From Streptomyces caniscabiei (GTDB lineage: Bacteria; Actinomycetota; Actinomycetes; Streptomycetales; Streptomycetaceae), in assembly GCF_014930365.1 (NCBI RefSeq), contig NZ_JABXWI010000005.1, positions 491,291-555,290 on the forward strand: a stretch of DNA of 64,000 nt, read 5' to 3'. The translations under genes and the position numbers were made by a program. The notes under the pieces are model-generated. The model saw nothing but the letters and a program-made list of their open reading frames with translations, made no database searches and was not told where the DNA came from. Below, one piece after another: positions 8,044 through 17,309 of this stretch (positions are counted from its first letter, which is position 1; each line of letters opens with the position of its first letter).

Positions 8044-9075
8044 TCAGGGGCGGGTGACCGAGGCGATCGGCATCATGCCGACGGGGTCGTAACGGACCGG
8101 GGCGCCCGGGTAGGGGGCGTGGATGACCTGTCCGTTGCCGACGTACATGCCGACATGGCTGGCGTCGGGCCGGTAGGTGACCAGGTCGCCGGGCTGGGCC
8201 TCGGAGAGCGGGACCTGGGTGCCGGCGTACCGCTGGGCCTGCGAGGTGCGGGGGAGGCCGACGCCGGCCTGCCCGTACGACCAGACCATGAGCCCGGAGC
8301 AGTCGAAGCCGTCAGGGCCGGTGGAGCCCCAGACGTACGGCTTGCCCAGGGCGGAGCGGGCCGCGGCGACGGCGGCGGCCGCCCGGCCGTTGGGGGCGAC
8401 CGCGCCGGCGGGCTCGGGCATGTCGGTGCGGCCCGAGGTGGTGGAGCGGGAGGCGCGGTCGTACGCGGCGCGCTCCTCGTCCGGGAGGGAGTTGAGCAGC
8501 TGCCGGGCGGCCGCGAGCTTGCCTTCGACGGTCCGCTTGTGCCGGGCGACGGCCTTGCGGCTCTTCTCCAGCTCGGTCAGCTTGCCGCCGGCCTCCGCGC
8601 GGTTCTGGTGGAGGTCGCGCAGGGCCTGCTGGAGGTCGTGGAGTTCGCCCGCCTGGTGGGCGCTGATGCGGTCCAGGGCGGAGGCCCGGTCCAGATAGTC
8701 GTCGGGGTTCTCGGAGAACAGCAGGGCGATCGACGGGTCGAGGGCGCCGGAGCGGTACTGGGCGCCGGCGAGCGAACCCAGCGACTCCCGCATGGTGTTG
8801 ACGCGGTCCTGCTGCCGGGCGATCGCGTCCTGTGCGGTGCCGACCTGCTCGCGCAGCGCGTCGGCGCGCTCGTCGGCCTTGTTGTACGCCTCGGTGGCCC
8901 TCTCGGCCTCCTCGTACAACCGGTCCACCTCGGCGCGGGTGTTGTCGTGCGGCGCGGCGGCGGCCGGCTGGACGGGGATGGCGCCGAGGGCGGCGGCAGC
9001 GGCGGACAGCACACCGAGGGCGGCGGCCGCGCCCCGGTCGAACCCGGACGGTACAAGGCGACTGTGGGACACCAC
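8044..9075 (-). CDS. Secreted NlpC/P60 peptidoglycan endopeptidase
   Basis: This protein of about 343 residues has a signal peptide ending near AAAAP, a long coiled-coil region (about residues 35-190) and a C-terminal NlpC/P60 domain that hydrolyses stem-peptide bonds in peptidoglycan. The catalytic Cys is in FDCSGL, with His residues in the ASHVGMYVGN and IHAPYPG segments. The GTG at 9075 was chosen because MVSHSRL then aligns with the start of the paralogous gene upstream and a GGGAG motif precedes it; an in-frame GTG at 9087 is possible. It is the downstream member of a pair, but a strong terminator separates the two genes. Confidence 0.88.
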   Translation of the reverse strand: MVSHSRLVPSGFDRGAAAALGVLSAAAAALGAIPVQPAAAAPHDNTRAEVDRLYEEAERATEAYNKADERADALREQVGTAQDAIARQQDRVNTMRESLGSLAGAQYRSGALDPSIALLFSENPDDYLDRASALDRISAHQAGELHDLQQALRDLHQNRAEAGGKLTELEKSRKAVARHKRTVEGKLAAARQLLNSLPDEERAAYDRASRSTTSGRTDMPEPAGAVAPNGRAAAAVAAARSALGKPYVWGSTGPDGFDCSGLMVWSYGQAGVGLPRTSQAQRYAGTQVPLSEAQPGDLVTYRPDASHVGMYVGNGQVIHAPYPGAPVRYDPVGMMPIASVTRP

Positions 9076-9385
9076 GGGAAGCCGCACTCCCTTCGACGGT
9101 GGACAGGGCCCTCCCCGGCCCGGAGGGCGCCCCCGGCAGGGGTGCGCTCACGGCGGGTGAGGGAGGCGCGGCCGACAGTAGCCGCGCGACGGTCTCCCAG
9201 CCAAAGACCTCCGCGGCAACAGAGCGTGACGTCCGGCCTGGGACCCAGGTCACCAGCGGGTGAAGGGGTCAGCACGAGGTGCGGGAATTCGCCCGTTCGG
9301 GCGGCACCGTGTCCTGATCTTGAAGAAAAACAGGGCCGATCGTCACACTGTGTGACGATCGGCCCTGTTCGAGGCGGAACGGGTG
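9076..9385. promoter_or_regulatory. Intergenic region between the two NlpC/P60 genes
   Basis: There is no gene in this stretch. It holds the terminator of the upstream NlpC/P60 gene (9329-9369) and the untranslated leader and presumed promoter of the downstream one. GC-rich inverted segments occur around 9095-9160. No riboswitch in the correct orientation could be supported. Confidence 0.5.
9329..9369 (-). terminator. Strong intrinsic terminator after NlpC/P60 gene
   Basis: Perfect 19-base arms (AACAGGGCCGATCGTCACA and its complement) surround a 3-base loop. On the minus strand the stem is followed by TTTTTC, giving a classical hairpin plus U-tract. It lies 17 bases after the stop codon of the 9386-10423 gene. 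Confidence 0.93.
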
Positions 9386-10423
9386 TCAGCCGCCGATGCG
9401 GACACCGAACTGGAAGCTGCCGATCGTGCTCATCGACTCGTAGCGGACGACCTTGCCCGGATACGGGGCGTGCAGGACCATGCCGTTGCCCGCGTAGAGG
9501 CCGACGTGGCCGAGGTCGTTGAAGAACACCAGGTCGCCCGGCTTGAGCTGGTCGCGCCCGATCTTCGTGCCGTCGTTCTGCTGCGTGTACGTGGTCCGGG
9601 TGATCGAGACACCGGCCTGGGCGTAGGCCCACTGGGTCAGCCCGGAGCAGTCGTAGGAGTTGGGGCCGCTGCCGCCGGAGACGTACGGCTTGCCGACCTG
9701 GGTGTCGGCGGCCGCGAGGGCGGCGGCGCCGTAGCTGGACGCGGGCGCCTCGTCACCGAGTTCGACGCGTTCCCCGGCGTCGCGGCTGGCGCGGGTCTCC
9801 TGCTCGTCCAGGGCGGCCTTCTCCTCGGCCGTCAGGGTGTTGAGGAGCTTCTGCGCGGCGGCCAGCTTGCCCTGGACTTCCTTCTTCTTGTCGGCCAGGG
9901 TCTCGCGGGTCTCCGCGAGGTCCTCCAGCTTCTCCGTGGCCTCCTGGCGCTGCTGCGCGAGCGCGCGCTGCTTCTCCTGGATCTTCTTGAGCGCCTCGAC
10001 CTGCTGGCTGGTCAGCTGGTCGAGGGTGGCGGCCTTGTCCAGGTAGTCGTCCGGGTCGGCGGAGAGGAAGAGCTGGATCGAGGAGTCGATGCCACCCGAG
10101 CGGTACTGGGCGCTGGCCGCCAGGCCTATGCCCTCACGGAGCTCGTTGAGCTCCTCCTGGCCCTTGGCGACGTTGTCCTGGATCGTGGAGATCTCTTTTT
10201 CGAGCTTCTCCTGCTTCTCCTCGGCCCCGTTGAGCTTGTCGGTGGCCCGCCCGGCGTCCTCGTAGAGCTTGTGCACCTTGGCCTGGACGTCGTCCTTGCT
10301 CGGCTTCTCGGCGGGCGCGGCGTTGGCGGCCTGCGAGGTCAGGGCCACGGCAGCGGCGGCGGCAGAGGTGAGCACGGTCACACGCGCACGGCTCGGCTGC
10401 TTGGGTCGACGGTGGGACGCCAC
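9386..10423 (-). CDS. Secreted NlpC/P60 peptidoglycan endopeptidase (paralog)
   Basis: This protein of about 345 residues has the same plan as its neighbour: a signal peptide ending near ANAAP, a charged coiled-coil stalk rich in Lys and Glu (about residues 35-210) and an NlpC/P60 domain. The catalytic Cys is in YDCSGL, and the His residues are in GHVGLYAGN and LHAPYPG. The GTG start at 10423 has GAAGGAG 9 bases upstream and gives the MASHRRPK N-terminus usual in Streptomyces; an upstream in-frame start at 10480 would put extra residues before the signal peptide. It likely cleaves gamma-D-Glu to diamino acid bonds during wall remodelling. Confidence 0.9.
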   Translation of the reverse strand: MASHRRPKQPSRARVTVLTSAAAAAVALTSQAANAAPAEKPSKDDVQAKVHKLYEDAGRATDKLNGAEEKQEKLEKEISTIQDNVAKGQEELNELREGIGLAASAQYRSGGIDSSIQLFLSADPDDYLDKAATLDQLTSQQVEALKKIQEKQRALAQQRQEATEKLEDLAETRETLADKKKEVQGKLAAAQKLLNTLTAEEKAALDEQETRASRDAGERVELGDEAPASSYGAAALAAADTQVGKPYVSGGSGPNSYDCSGLTQWAYAQAGVSITRTTYTQQNDGTKIGRDQLKPGDLVFFNDLGHVGLYAGNGMVLHAPYPGKVVRYESMSTIGSFQFGVRIGG

Positions 10424-10682
10424 GGTAGGTGAACTCCTTCTTGTGAGCGACCGGCCGGCGGGGACTCCGGCGACGATCACCCGTTCAGAGGTTTGAGCCC
10501 AGACCCTAGTGACCCAATGGTGATCACTTCAAATCCCCCACAGGAAAAATCCCGTCCCAGGGCGCACAATTTACACTCAACACACATGCGGTAGCGCTCG
10601 GTTGACGCTACGTTGCGCAACATTTCGATCAATTCGGGCATAGCGCCTGTTCGTTACCCTTGGTGTGAACGTGACCGAAGGG

Positions 10683-12026
10683 TCAGGAAAGCCGCTTGAG
10701 GAGCACCGCGGAGGCGACCGGCCGGGCTCCCGCCTTGGCGATCCCGTCTGCCACCTCACGGTCGGTGGAGACGACGATGACCGGCCGGCCGGGCGGTTCG
10801 GCCCGCACCAGCTGGCGGATCAACTCGTCGGCGGTGACACCCGGTTTGGAGAACAGCACCCGCACCCCGCGCGGCGGCGCGAGCAGCACCGGCGCGGCCA
10901 GCTCCGCCCCGTCGAAGACACAGGTCACCTCGGCGCCGGTCTGGGCGGCGAGCTGGGAGAGCTGCCCGAGGAGCCGGAGCCGCTGCTTCTCCAGCGGCAT
11001 CTGCGGATAGCCGGTCTTGGTGACGTTGTAACCGTCGACGACGAGATGCGCCTGCGGCAGCGCCAGCAACTGGTCCAGGATCGCCGGGTCGTTCTCCGAC
11101 AGCGCGCGGGCGGCGATGTCCTTCGGCGTCATCCGCCCCGGCTCGACCGCGTCGACGGTCTCGGCGGGCCGTACGGAGACCGGCGGCAGCGCCAGCTCCC
11201 GCCGCAGGCCCTGGGCCGCGTCCAGCACGGTGTCCAGCAGCAGCCGTACGCGCATGTCCTCGACGCTGCGGCCCTCACGTGCGGCCCGCCGGGCGGCCTC
11301 CAGGGCGGCCTCCGCCTCGCCGAGCCGGGCCTTGAGCCGCCGGGTCTCGCTCTCGGCGGCGGACACCTGGGCGTGGCTCTCGGCGCGCAGGGTCTCCATC
11401 TCGGCGTGCAGCTTGCGCAGAGCCGCCTCGCCGCGCTTGACGTCGCTGAGGGCGGCCCGGAGCTTGCGGTGCAGCGAGTCGGCGTCCTTCTTGGCCGCCT
11501 CCAGCTCCGCCCGCAGCCGTTCCGTCTCGGTCTTCGTGTGGCCGCGGGCCTCGGCGAGCTGCTCGCGCAGCCGCTCCAGCTCGGCCCGGCTCTCCTCGTC
11601 GGCGCGCTCGGCGTCCGCCCGCAGGGCCTCCTCGCCGGCGGCGGCGACCAGCTTCACCCAGCCCGTGGGGCGCAGCACATAGGCCGCGGCCGCCACGTCC
11701 AGCGGATCCGCGGCCGGGGGCGGCGCGCCCGTGTCGAGGGCACCGGCCAGCTCCGGGTGGGCCTCCCTGAACCGTTCCCCGATCCGCTGTCTGAAGAGCG
11801 TGTCGCTCTCCACCGCGGCCGCCATCGCGTTCCCGGCGAACTTCACCCGGCGGTTCGGGGCGAACCGGGCGTACTGCCTGAGCTGGGCGGGCAGTTCGGC
11901 GACGGTCAGTCCGCCGAAGCCGTCGGAGACGATCTGCACGACGCGCTTGCGGACGCCCTCGGGCAGCGGACGGTCGAGCACCTCAGCGGCGCCGTCGCCC
12001 GGCCCCCCGCCTGAGCTCTCCACCAT
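10683..12026 (-). CDS. Coiled-coil protein with C-terminal YacP-like NYN nuclease domain
   Basis: This 447-residue protein has three parts. An N-terminal helical domain (about 1-125) contains LAELPAQLR-type and PNRRVKFAG segments. A long heptad-rich coiled coil runs from about 130 to 255. A NYN (PIN-like) ribonuclease domain follows from about 300, beginning LVVDGYNVTKTGY with Asp331 and Asn334, and including CVFDGAE and STDREVADG acidic motifs. NYN domains cleave or bind RNA with metal held by such acidic residues. The gene is followed at its 5' side by the zinc-ribbon gene, 35 bases away on the same strand, so the two may be co-transcribed. The RNA target is unknown. Confidence 0.83.
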   Translation of the reverse strand: MVESSGGGPGDGAAEVLDRPLPEGVRKRVVQIVSDGFGGLTVAELPAQLRQYARFAPNRRVKFAGNAMAAAVESDTLFRQRIGERFREAHPELAGALDTGAPPPAADPLDVAAAAYVLRPTGWVKLVAAAGEEALRADAERADEESRAELERLREQLAEARGHTKTETERLRAELEAAKKDADSLHRKLRAALSDVKRGEAALRKLHAEMETLRAESHAQVSAAESETRRLKARLGEAEAALEAARRAAREGRSVEDMRVRLLLDTVLDAAQGLRRELALPPVSVRPAETVDAVEPGRMTPKDIAARALSENDPAILDQLLALPQAHLVVDGYNVTKTGYPQMPLEKQRLRLLGQLSQLAAQTGAEVTCVFDGAELAAPVLLAPPRGVRVLFSKPGVTADELIRQLVRAEPPGRPVIVVSTDREVADGIAKAGARPVASAVLLKRLS

Positions 12027-12060
12027 CCGTCACCCCAATATCTGTGCGGGGCCCGCTCCC

Positions 12061-12300
12061 TCAGGAGCCGGCGCCCGGCCTGTCCACGAGTTCCACCTGG
12101 TCCACGGCGTTGCACCAGCGGCAGCGGACCGACTCGATGGTCTCACTGACCACGTTGCGCTCCTCGACCTCGGGCTTCCCGGCGAGGTCGAGGTGAACGT
12201 ACTCGACGACCTTCGACGAGCGGGTCACGTCGAACCGCGTGAGGTTGCCACAGAGCGTGCAGCGCCAGCGGGTGGTGTCCGTCGGCAGGGGAACCGTCAT
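12061..12300 (-). CDS. Small zinc-ribbon protein
   Basis: This is a 79-residue conserved actinobacterial-type protein. Two Cys pairs, CTLCGN near residue 14 and CRWCN near 60, should bind one zinc. The middle segment has alternating charged residues. It lies just upstream of, and in line with, the NYN nuclease gene, so a shared role in RNA handling is possible. Function is not known. The ATG at 12300 is the first start and is followed at once by the conserved region. Confidence 0.75.
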   Translation of the reverse strand: MTVPLPTDTTRWRCTLCGNLTRFDVTRSSKVVEYVHLDLAGKPEVEERNVVSETIESVRCRWCNAVDQVELVDRPGAGS

Positions 12301-12498
12301 CGTGGCTGCTCTTCCTTCTTCCAGTCTCCGCGAAGCACCGGCCTCCCGGTGCGTGTGGCTCGTAACCCTACGGCCTGACCGGTCCTGGACGCCTGTTCGC
12401 CTGCGGTGGCGGCGCGGATTGCCCGCGAGGGCCGGGCCGGCCGCCGTCGGCGGCGAGGCGGTCTGTGCGGGTGGGTCCCGTTACGTCATGCTCTGCTC

Positions 12499-13266
12499 AT
12501 GATCGGCAAGTGGAGCACCTCGGCCGCCCGGGCCGTACGAAACGAGTCGGCGCCGGTGACGTACGGGCTGATCGCGGTCTGCTGTGCGCTCTTCCTGATC
12601 GGACCGGCGGCGGGCCTCAACCCCGTGTACGGCACCGGCGACGAACTGCTCGCCGCGCAGCGGGCGTACTTCCGGCGCTGGGGCGTCGTCCCGGCCGAGC
12701 TGTTCCACGGCACCCCGCGCGCCGCGCTCACCCCTCTCACCGCGCTCTTCGTCCACGGCAGCTGGCTGCATCTGCTCGGCAACATGCTCTTCCTCTTCGT
12801 CTTCGGGGCGATGGCCGAGGAACGCATGGGCCATGTGGAGTTCGCCCTGTTCTACGTGGGCTGCGGTTATCTCGCGCTGGTGGCGTACGCGGCGGCGCAC
12901 GCCGGGTCGCCGCAGTCGCTGGTCGGCGCGTCGGGGGCGATCTCCGCGATCCTCGGCGCGTTTCTCTTCCTGTTCCCCAGGGCGCGGGTGACGAGCCTGC
13001 TGCCCTTCCTCTTCTTTCTGCCGCTGCGGTTCCCCGCGTGGGTGACCCTGCCGTTCTGGGTGAGCCTGCAGTGGCTGGCCGCGGGGCGGCAGACCGCGGG
13101 GCCGGGGGTCGCCTATCTGGCACACCTGGTGGGGTTCGGACTGGGGTTCGTCCACGCGTGGGGGCGCTACGGGCGTGGGGCTAGAGTGAAAGCGCCCGTG
13201 GATGATCCGGTGGATGATCCGTCGGACGTCCCCGCTCCGGCCCCCGAGGGAGAGAAACAGCCGTGA
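12499..13266 (+). CDS. Rhomboid family intramembrane serine protease
   Basis: This 255-residue polytopic protein has six main hydrophobic spans. The rhomboid residues are all present: HLLGN with His91 and Asn95 for the oxyanion site, the nucleophile Ser145 in VGASGA, and the catalytic His209 in AYLAHLVGF. It should cleave substrates within the membrane. The ATG at 12499 was chosen over upstream in-frame starts because it directly precedes the cytoplasmic N-terminus. The C-terminus is an acidic Asp/Pro-rich tail. Its stop overlaps the start of the AsnC/Lrp-domain gene (GTGA), so the two are translationally coupled. Confidence 0.92.
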   Translation: MIGKWSTSAARAVRNESAPVTYGLIAVCCALFLIGPAAGLNPVYGTGDELLAAQRAYFRRWGVVPAELFHGTPRAALTPLTALFVHGSWLHLLGNMLFLFVFGAMAEERMGHVEFALFYVGCGYLALVAYAAAHAGSPQSLVGASGAISAILGAFLFLFPRARVTSLLPFLFFLPLRFPAWVTLPFWVSLQWLAAGRQTAGPGVAYLAHLVGFGLGFVHAWGRYGRGARVKAPVDDPVDDPSDVPAPAPEGEKQP

Positions 13267-13544
13267 TCACCGCGATCGTGCTCATCAAGACCAGCGTGGA
13301 CCGGATCCCGGAGATCGCGGAGTCGATCGCCGCGCTCGACTCCGTGAGCGAGGTGTTCTCGGTGACCGGCACCTACGACCTGGTCGCCATGGTCCGGGTG
13401 AAGGCCCACGACGACCTGGCCGACGTGATCCCCGGGTCGATCAGCAAGATCCCCGGCGTGCTGGGCACCGACACGCACGTGGCGTTCCGGACGTACTCGC
13501 AGCACGACCTGGAGGCCGCGTTCGCCATCGGCCTGGACGGCTGA
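13263..13544 (+). CDS. Stand-alone Lrp/AsnC ligand-binding (RAM) domain protein
   Basis: This 93-residue protein consists only of the alpha-beta RAM domain found at the C-terminus of Lrp/AsnC regulators. It shows the typical SVSEVFSVTGTYDLVAMVRV pattern near residues 27-47 and no DNA-binding helix-turn-helix. Such single-domain proteins form dimers or octamers and bind amino acids. The GTG start overlaps the rhomboid stop by four bases, so it is coupled to the rhomboid gene. What it regulates cannot be read from the sequence. Confidence 0.88.
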   Translation: MITAIVLIKTSVDRIPEIAESIAALDSVSEVFSVTGTYDLVAMVRVKAHDDLADVIPGSISKIPGVLGTDTHVAFRTYSQHDLEAAFAIGLDG

Positions 13545-13604
13545 GGGTCGAGCCCGCCGCCCCCGCCGCCGGAGCGCTCACCGCCAGGGCCTGTCCGCCG
13601 ACCC

Positions 13605-15869
13605 TCAGGAACCGAGTTCGACGGCCGCGATGCCGGCGGAGGTGACGGTGTAGAGCCGTCCGGCACCGACGACCGGGCTGCTGCCGTTGCCGTCCTGGGA
13701 ACCGACGGTGAGCCTCCACAGCCGCAGGCCCTCGCCGTCGATCGCGTGGAGTTCGCTGCCCGACCGCAGATACAGGACGCCGGCGCGTTCCACCGGGGTG
13801 GGGAGGGGCCCGATGGCCGGGTACGTCCACCGGGAGGAGCCGTCGGCGCCGGTCGCCACCAGCATGTCCGCCTGCGCCGCGACGAAGACGTCTCCCACGG
13901 AGACCGTGGTCGAGGCGTAGCCGCCGCCCCGGCCGTGGGCGGTCCACACGCGCCGGCCGTCGCCGTCCACGCCGTACAGGATGTTCCCGTCGTCATTGGT
14001 GCTCACGGCGAGTATCTCGAACAGGTAGGCGGGCCGGGCGACTTCGCTCTTCAGGTCGGCCTTCCACGTCACGCTGCCGTCCGCGACCGAGAGGGCGTGC
14101 AGACGGTCGTCGTACCCGCCCACGTACGCCGTGTCCCCGACGACCAGCGGGGCCACGTCGGGTCCGCCGGGCACGGGCGCCGTCCACACGACGTCGCCGT
14201 CGGTGCCGTAGGCCCGCACGCCGCCGGCGCCGACGCCGTCCCCGTACGTGACGAGGACGAGCTCACCCGCGATCACGGGGACCTCGGTGTGCAGCCGGTC
14301 CCCCTCACGGGACCATCTCACGTCCCCGTCCGGGCCGAGCGCCCACAGCGTGCCGGGGCTGCTCCCGCCCGGTGAGGTGACGACGAGGACGGTCCCGTCG
14401 GGGGCCACGGCCGGCGGGGACATCGGCAGGAACTCGAGCTCCTCGCTCGCGAACGGGGCCGTCCATCGCACCACGCCGTCGTCCGCGGCGAGCGCGTACA
14501 CGCCCTTGCCCTCGACCGACACGTACAGCGTCTTCCCGTCCGGTGACAGCGCCCCGCAGGGCCCGGACGTATCGACCACCTGCCCGATCCGCGCCCGCCA
14601 GGCGAGCGACGCCGGCACCGCCCCACCCGTCCGGGAAGCGGAGGCGGAGGCGGAGGCACCCCCGCTCTCCTTCCCACCGGCCGGGTCGCTCCCCGACCCC
14701 GGCTCCCGCAGCCACCACCACCCACCGACGGCGCCGCCCACGGCCGCCACCGTGGCGCCCCCGGCGAGGGCCCGCAGCACGGCCCGCCGCGAGGCCGGAG
14801 GTCGAACGGCCACGTCCGCGGCCGGCCGGGGTTCCCCCGCCGGCTCCGGCACCGGTACGTCCGTCACCGTCAGGGGAGCCACGTACTCGACGCCGCTCTC
14901 CCGCTCCCCCGAGTCCCGCCCCGGGAGCCACCGGTGGCCGGACCCGGGACCGTCGGCGCGCCCGGCCGGCTCGGCGTCGGACCCCTCGGTGAGGGGACGC
15001 CCGGTGGCGGCGGTGAACCAGCCCGCACGCATGTCCTGCCGCAGCGAGGCCGTCGTGTGACCGGCGGCCGCGAGGATCTCGCCCGGCGTCGGGCGGTCCG
15101 CCGGTTCGGCGCGGAGGCAGGACTCGACCAGGGGTCGCACACCGTTCGGCACGCCGGACAGGTCGAAGTCGCCGGTGAGGATGCGCATCAGGACGACCGC
15201 GTCCTTGCCCTCGCCGAAGGGTTCGCGACCCGCGGCGGCGTACGCGAGGACGGTGCCGAGGGAGAAGACGTCGCTCGGCGGCCCCACCTCGGCACCGTTG
15301 CGGATCTGCTCCGGGGAGACATGCCCGACCGAGCCGACGACGGCGCCGGTGCGGGTCAGGGCCGTCCCCTCCAGCGCCCGTACGATCCCGAAGTCGATGA
15401 CCCGCGGACCGTCGGCCGCCAGCAGGATGTTGGACGGCTTGAGGTCCCGGTGGACCATGCCCCTGGCGTGGATCGCGACGAGGGCCTCACCGAGCGCCGC
15501 GGCCAGCACCCGGACCGCCCGCTCGGGCAGCGCCCCCCGGTCGAGGACGGCGTCCCGCAGATTGGGTCCGTCGACGAACTCCGTGGCCATCCACGGCCGT
15601 TCGGTCTCGGTGTCCGCGTCCACCACCCGGGCGGTGTAGGTCCCGGCCCCGCCGACGGTCTGCGCGGCACGCACCTCGTGCCGGAAGCGGGCCCGGAAGG
15701 TCCGGTCCTCGGCGTGCTCGCCCCGGACCACCTTCACCGCCAGCAGCACCCCGGGGCGCGCCTCGGCCAGATACACCTCGCCCATGCCGCCCGCGCCGAG
15801 TCTGCCCCGCACCTCGTAAGGACCGATCCGCCGAGGATCCGTCTCGCGCAGCGCCCGCACCCCGTGCAC
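13605..15869 (-). CDS. Transmembrane Ser/Thr protein kinase with PQQ-like beta-propeller
   Basis: This 754-residue PknB-type kinase is predicted to span the membrane once. The kinase domain covers about 16-275, with the glycine loop GAGGMGEVYLA, Lys46 in AVKVV, HRDLKPSN with Asp142, DFG at 159-161 and SPEQ in the activation segment. A proline-rich linker, a basic patch and a hydrophobic span near 365-387 follow. The extracellular C-terminal part has repeated blades of the PQQ/WD type (WTAPV, GDTAYVGGYDD, VTWKADL and similar). The propeller probably senses a ligand outside the cell. It ends near, and converges with, the Lrp-domain gene. A second protein of the same design is encoded at 35452-37707. 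Confidence 0.9.
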   Translation of the reverse strand: MHGVRALRETDPRRIGPYEVRGRLGAGGMGEVYLAEARPGVLLAVKVVRGEHAEDRTFRARFRHEVRAAQTVGGAGTYTARVVDADTETERPWMATEFVDGPNLRDAVLDRGALPERAVRVLAAALGEALVAIHARGMVHRDLKPSNILLAADGPRVIDFGIVRALEGTALTRTGAVVGSVGHVSPEQIRNGAEVGPPSDVFSLGTVLAYAAAGREPFGEGKDAVVLMRILTGDFDLSGVPNGVRPLVESCLRAEPADRPTPGEILAAAGHTTASLRQDMRAGWFTAATGRPLTEGSDAEPAGRADGPGSGHRWLPGRDSGERESGVEYVAPLTVTDVPVPEPAGEPRPAADVAVRPPASRRAVLRALAGGATVAAVGGAVGGWWWLREPGSGSDPAGGKESGGASASASASRTGGAVPASLAWRARIGQVVDTSGPCGALSPDGKTLYVSVEGKGVYALAADDGVVRWTAPFASEELEFLPMSPPAVAPDGTVLVVTSPGGSSPGTLWALGPDGDVRWSREGDRLHTEVPVIAGELVLVTYGDGVGAGGVRAYGTDGDVVWTAPVPGGPDVAPLVVGDTAYVGGYDDRLHALSVADGSVTWKADLKSEVARPAYLFEILAVSTNDDGNILYGVDGDGRRVWTAHGRGGGYASTTVSVGDVFVAAQADMLVATGADGSSRWTYPAIGPLPTPVERAGVLYLRSGSELHAIDGEGLRLWRLTVGSQDGNGSSPVVGAGRLYTVTSAGIAAVELGS

Positions 15870-15947
15870 CCACCGCTCCCCTGTCCACCGTTCGGCTGCC
15901 GAGGGGAGCGTATACGCCGGGTACGCGCCGGGGTCACCCGGAACGGA

Positions 15948-17309
15948 TCACACGGCCGGGACGCAACGGCCTTCCTCCGTACGGTAGTTCCACTTCGCGC
16001 CGTCCCGTACGAGTTCCTTCACCGCGCCCACGAACCGCTCCACGTGCTCGTCGGGGGTGCCCGCTCCGAAGCTCACCCGGATCGCGTTGAGGGAGCGCTC
16101 GCCGGGCGCGGCCTCGGGGGAGCCGCACTCGCCCTGGGTCTGCGGGTCGCTGCCGAGGAGGGTGCGGACGAGGGGGTGGGCGCAGAAGAGACCGTCGCGC
16201 ACGCCGATGCCGTACTCGGCGGAGAGGGCCGCGGCGAAGTGGGAGCTGTTCCAGCCCTCGACGACGAAGGAGATCACACCGACCCGCGGGGCGTCGTCCC
16301 CGAAGAGCGAGAGGATCCGGACCTCGGGCACCTCGGCGAGCCCGGCGCGCACGGTGTCGATGAGGTGCCGCTCACGGGCGACCAGGGTGTCGAACCCGGC
16401 CTCGGTGAGGGCCTTGCAGGCGGAGGCGATGGAGTAGGCGCCGATGACGTTGGGCGAGCCGGCCTCGTGCCGGGCGGCGGTCTCGTGCCATTCGACGTCC
16501 ACGCCGCCGTCGGTGCGCCGGGTCACCTTGCGGGAGGCGCCGCCCCCGGCGAGGTACGGCTCGGCCGTGGCGAGCCAGTCGGCGCGGCCGGCCAGGACGC
16601 CCGAACCGAAGGGCGCGTACAGCTTGTGACCGGAGAAGGCGACCCAGTCCACGTCCAACTCCTGTACGGACAGCGGGTGGTGGGGTGCCAGCTGGGCCGC
16701 GTCGAGGACGATCCGCGCGCCGTGCGCGTGCGCGGCGGCGGCCAGCTCACGCACCGGCCAGATCTCGCCGGTGACGTTGGAGGCTCCGGTGACGCACACC
16801 AGCGCCGGCCCGTGCGGGTCGCGCTCGGCGAGCGCGGTCTCCAGGGCGGCCACGGCCTCCTGCGGCGTACGCGGCGCGTCCAGGTACGTCACCCGCGCGT
16901 CGCGCCAGGGCAGCAGCGAGGCGTGGTGCTCGGTCTCGAAGACGAAGACCTGGCAGTCGGCGGGGAGGGCGGCGGCCAGCAGGTTCAGCGAGTCGGTGGT
17001 CGACCGGGTGAACACGACCTGGTCGTCGGCCCGGCAGTCGAGGAACTCCGCGACGGTCCTGCGGGCGTTCTCGAAGAGGTCGGTCGACAGCTGGGAGAGA
17101 TAGCCGGCGCCGCGGTGGACGCTGCCGTAGTAGGGGGCGTAGGCCGCCACGTCGTCCCAGACGCGCTGGAGGGCGGGGGCGCTGGCCGCGTAGTCGAGTG
17201 CGGCGTAGGTGACCTCGCCGCCGGTGACGAGCGGGACGGTGACATCCCGGCCCAGAACGGGCAGCGGGGTGCAAATGGACTGGGCGGCGGCAAGGGTGGA
17301 GACAGACAT
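15948..17309 (-). CDS. SufS-like class V aminotransferase (cysteine desulfurase family)
   Basis: This 453-residue PLP enzyme belongs to the aminotransferase class V family. Lys229 in SGHKLYAP should bind PLP. ETEHHASLLPW (His128-His129) matches the SufS substrate region, and Cys376 in RDGLFCAHP is at the position of the catalytic persulfide-forming Cys of group II desulfurases. It may release sulfur from cysteine or a related thiol amino acid. The usual SufS RxGHxC form is altered to RDGLFC, and an insertion with an extra Cys (TQGECGSPE) follows. The leader carries a SAM-IV riboswitch, which suggests a role tied to methionine/SAM or sulfur supply rather than housekeeping Fe-S assembly. The ATG at 17309 has a GGGAG 6 bases upstream. 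Confidence 0.85.
   Translation of the reverse strand: MSVSTLAAAQSICTPLPVLGRDVTVPLVTGGEVTYAALDYAASAPALQRVWDDVAAYAPYYGSVHRGAGYLSQLSTDLFENARRTVAEFLDCRADDQVVFTRSTTDSLNLLAAALPADCQVFVFETEHHASLLPWRDARVTYLDAPRTPQEAVAALETALAERDPHGPALVCVTGASNVTGEIWPVRELAAAAHAHGARIVLDAAQLAPHHPLSVQELDVDWVAFSGHKLYAPFGSGVLAGRADWLATAEPYLAGGGASRKVTRRTDGGVDVEWHETAARHEAGSPNVIGAYSIASACKALTEAGFDTLVARERHLIDTVRAGLAEVPEVRILSLFGDDAPRVGVISFVVEGWNSSHFAAALSAEYGIGVRDGLFCAHPLVRTLLGSDPQTQGECGSPEAAPGERSLNAIRVSFGAGTPDEHVERFVGAVKELVRDGAKWNYRTEEGRCVPAV

Noticed and set aside
9235..9300. c-di-AMP (ydaO) riboswitch-like blocks GGGACCCA and GGGTGAAGGGG
   Set aside because: The blocks read on the plus strand, while the NlpC/P60 genes on both sides are on the minus strand, and the other conserved parts of the aptamer are absent.
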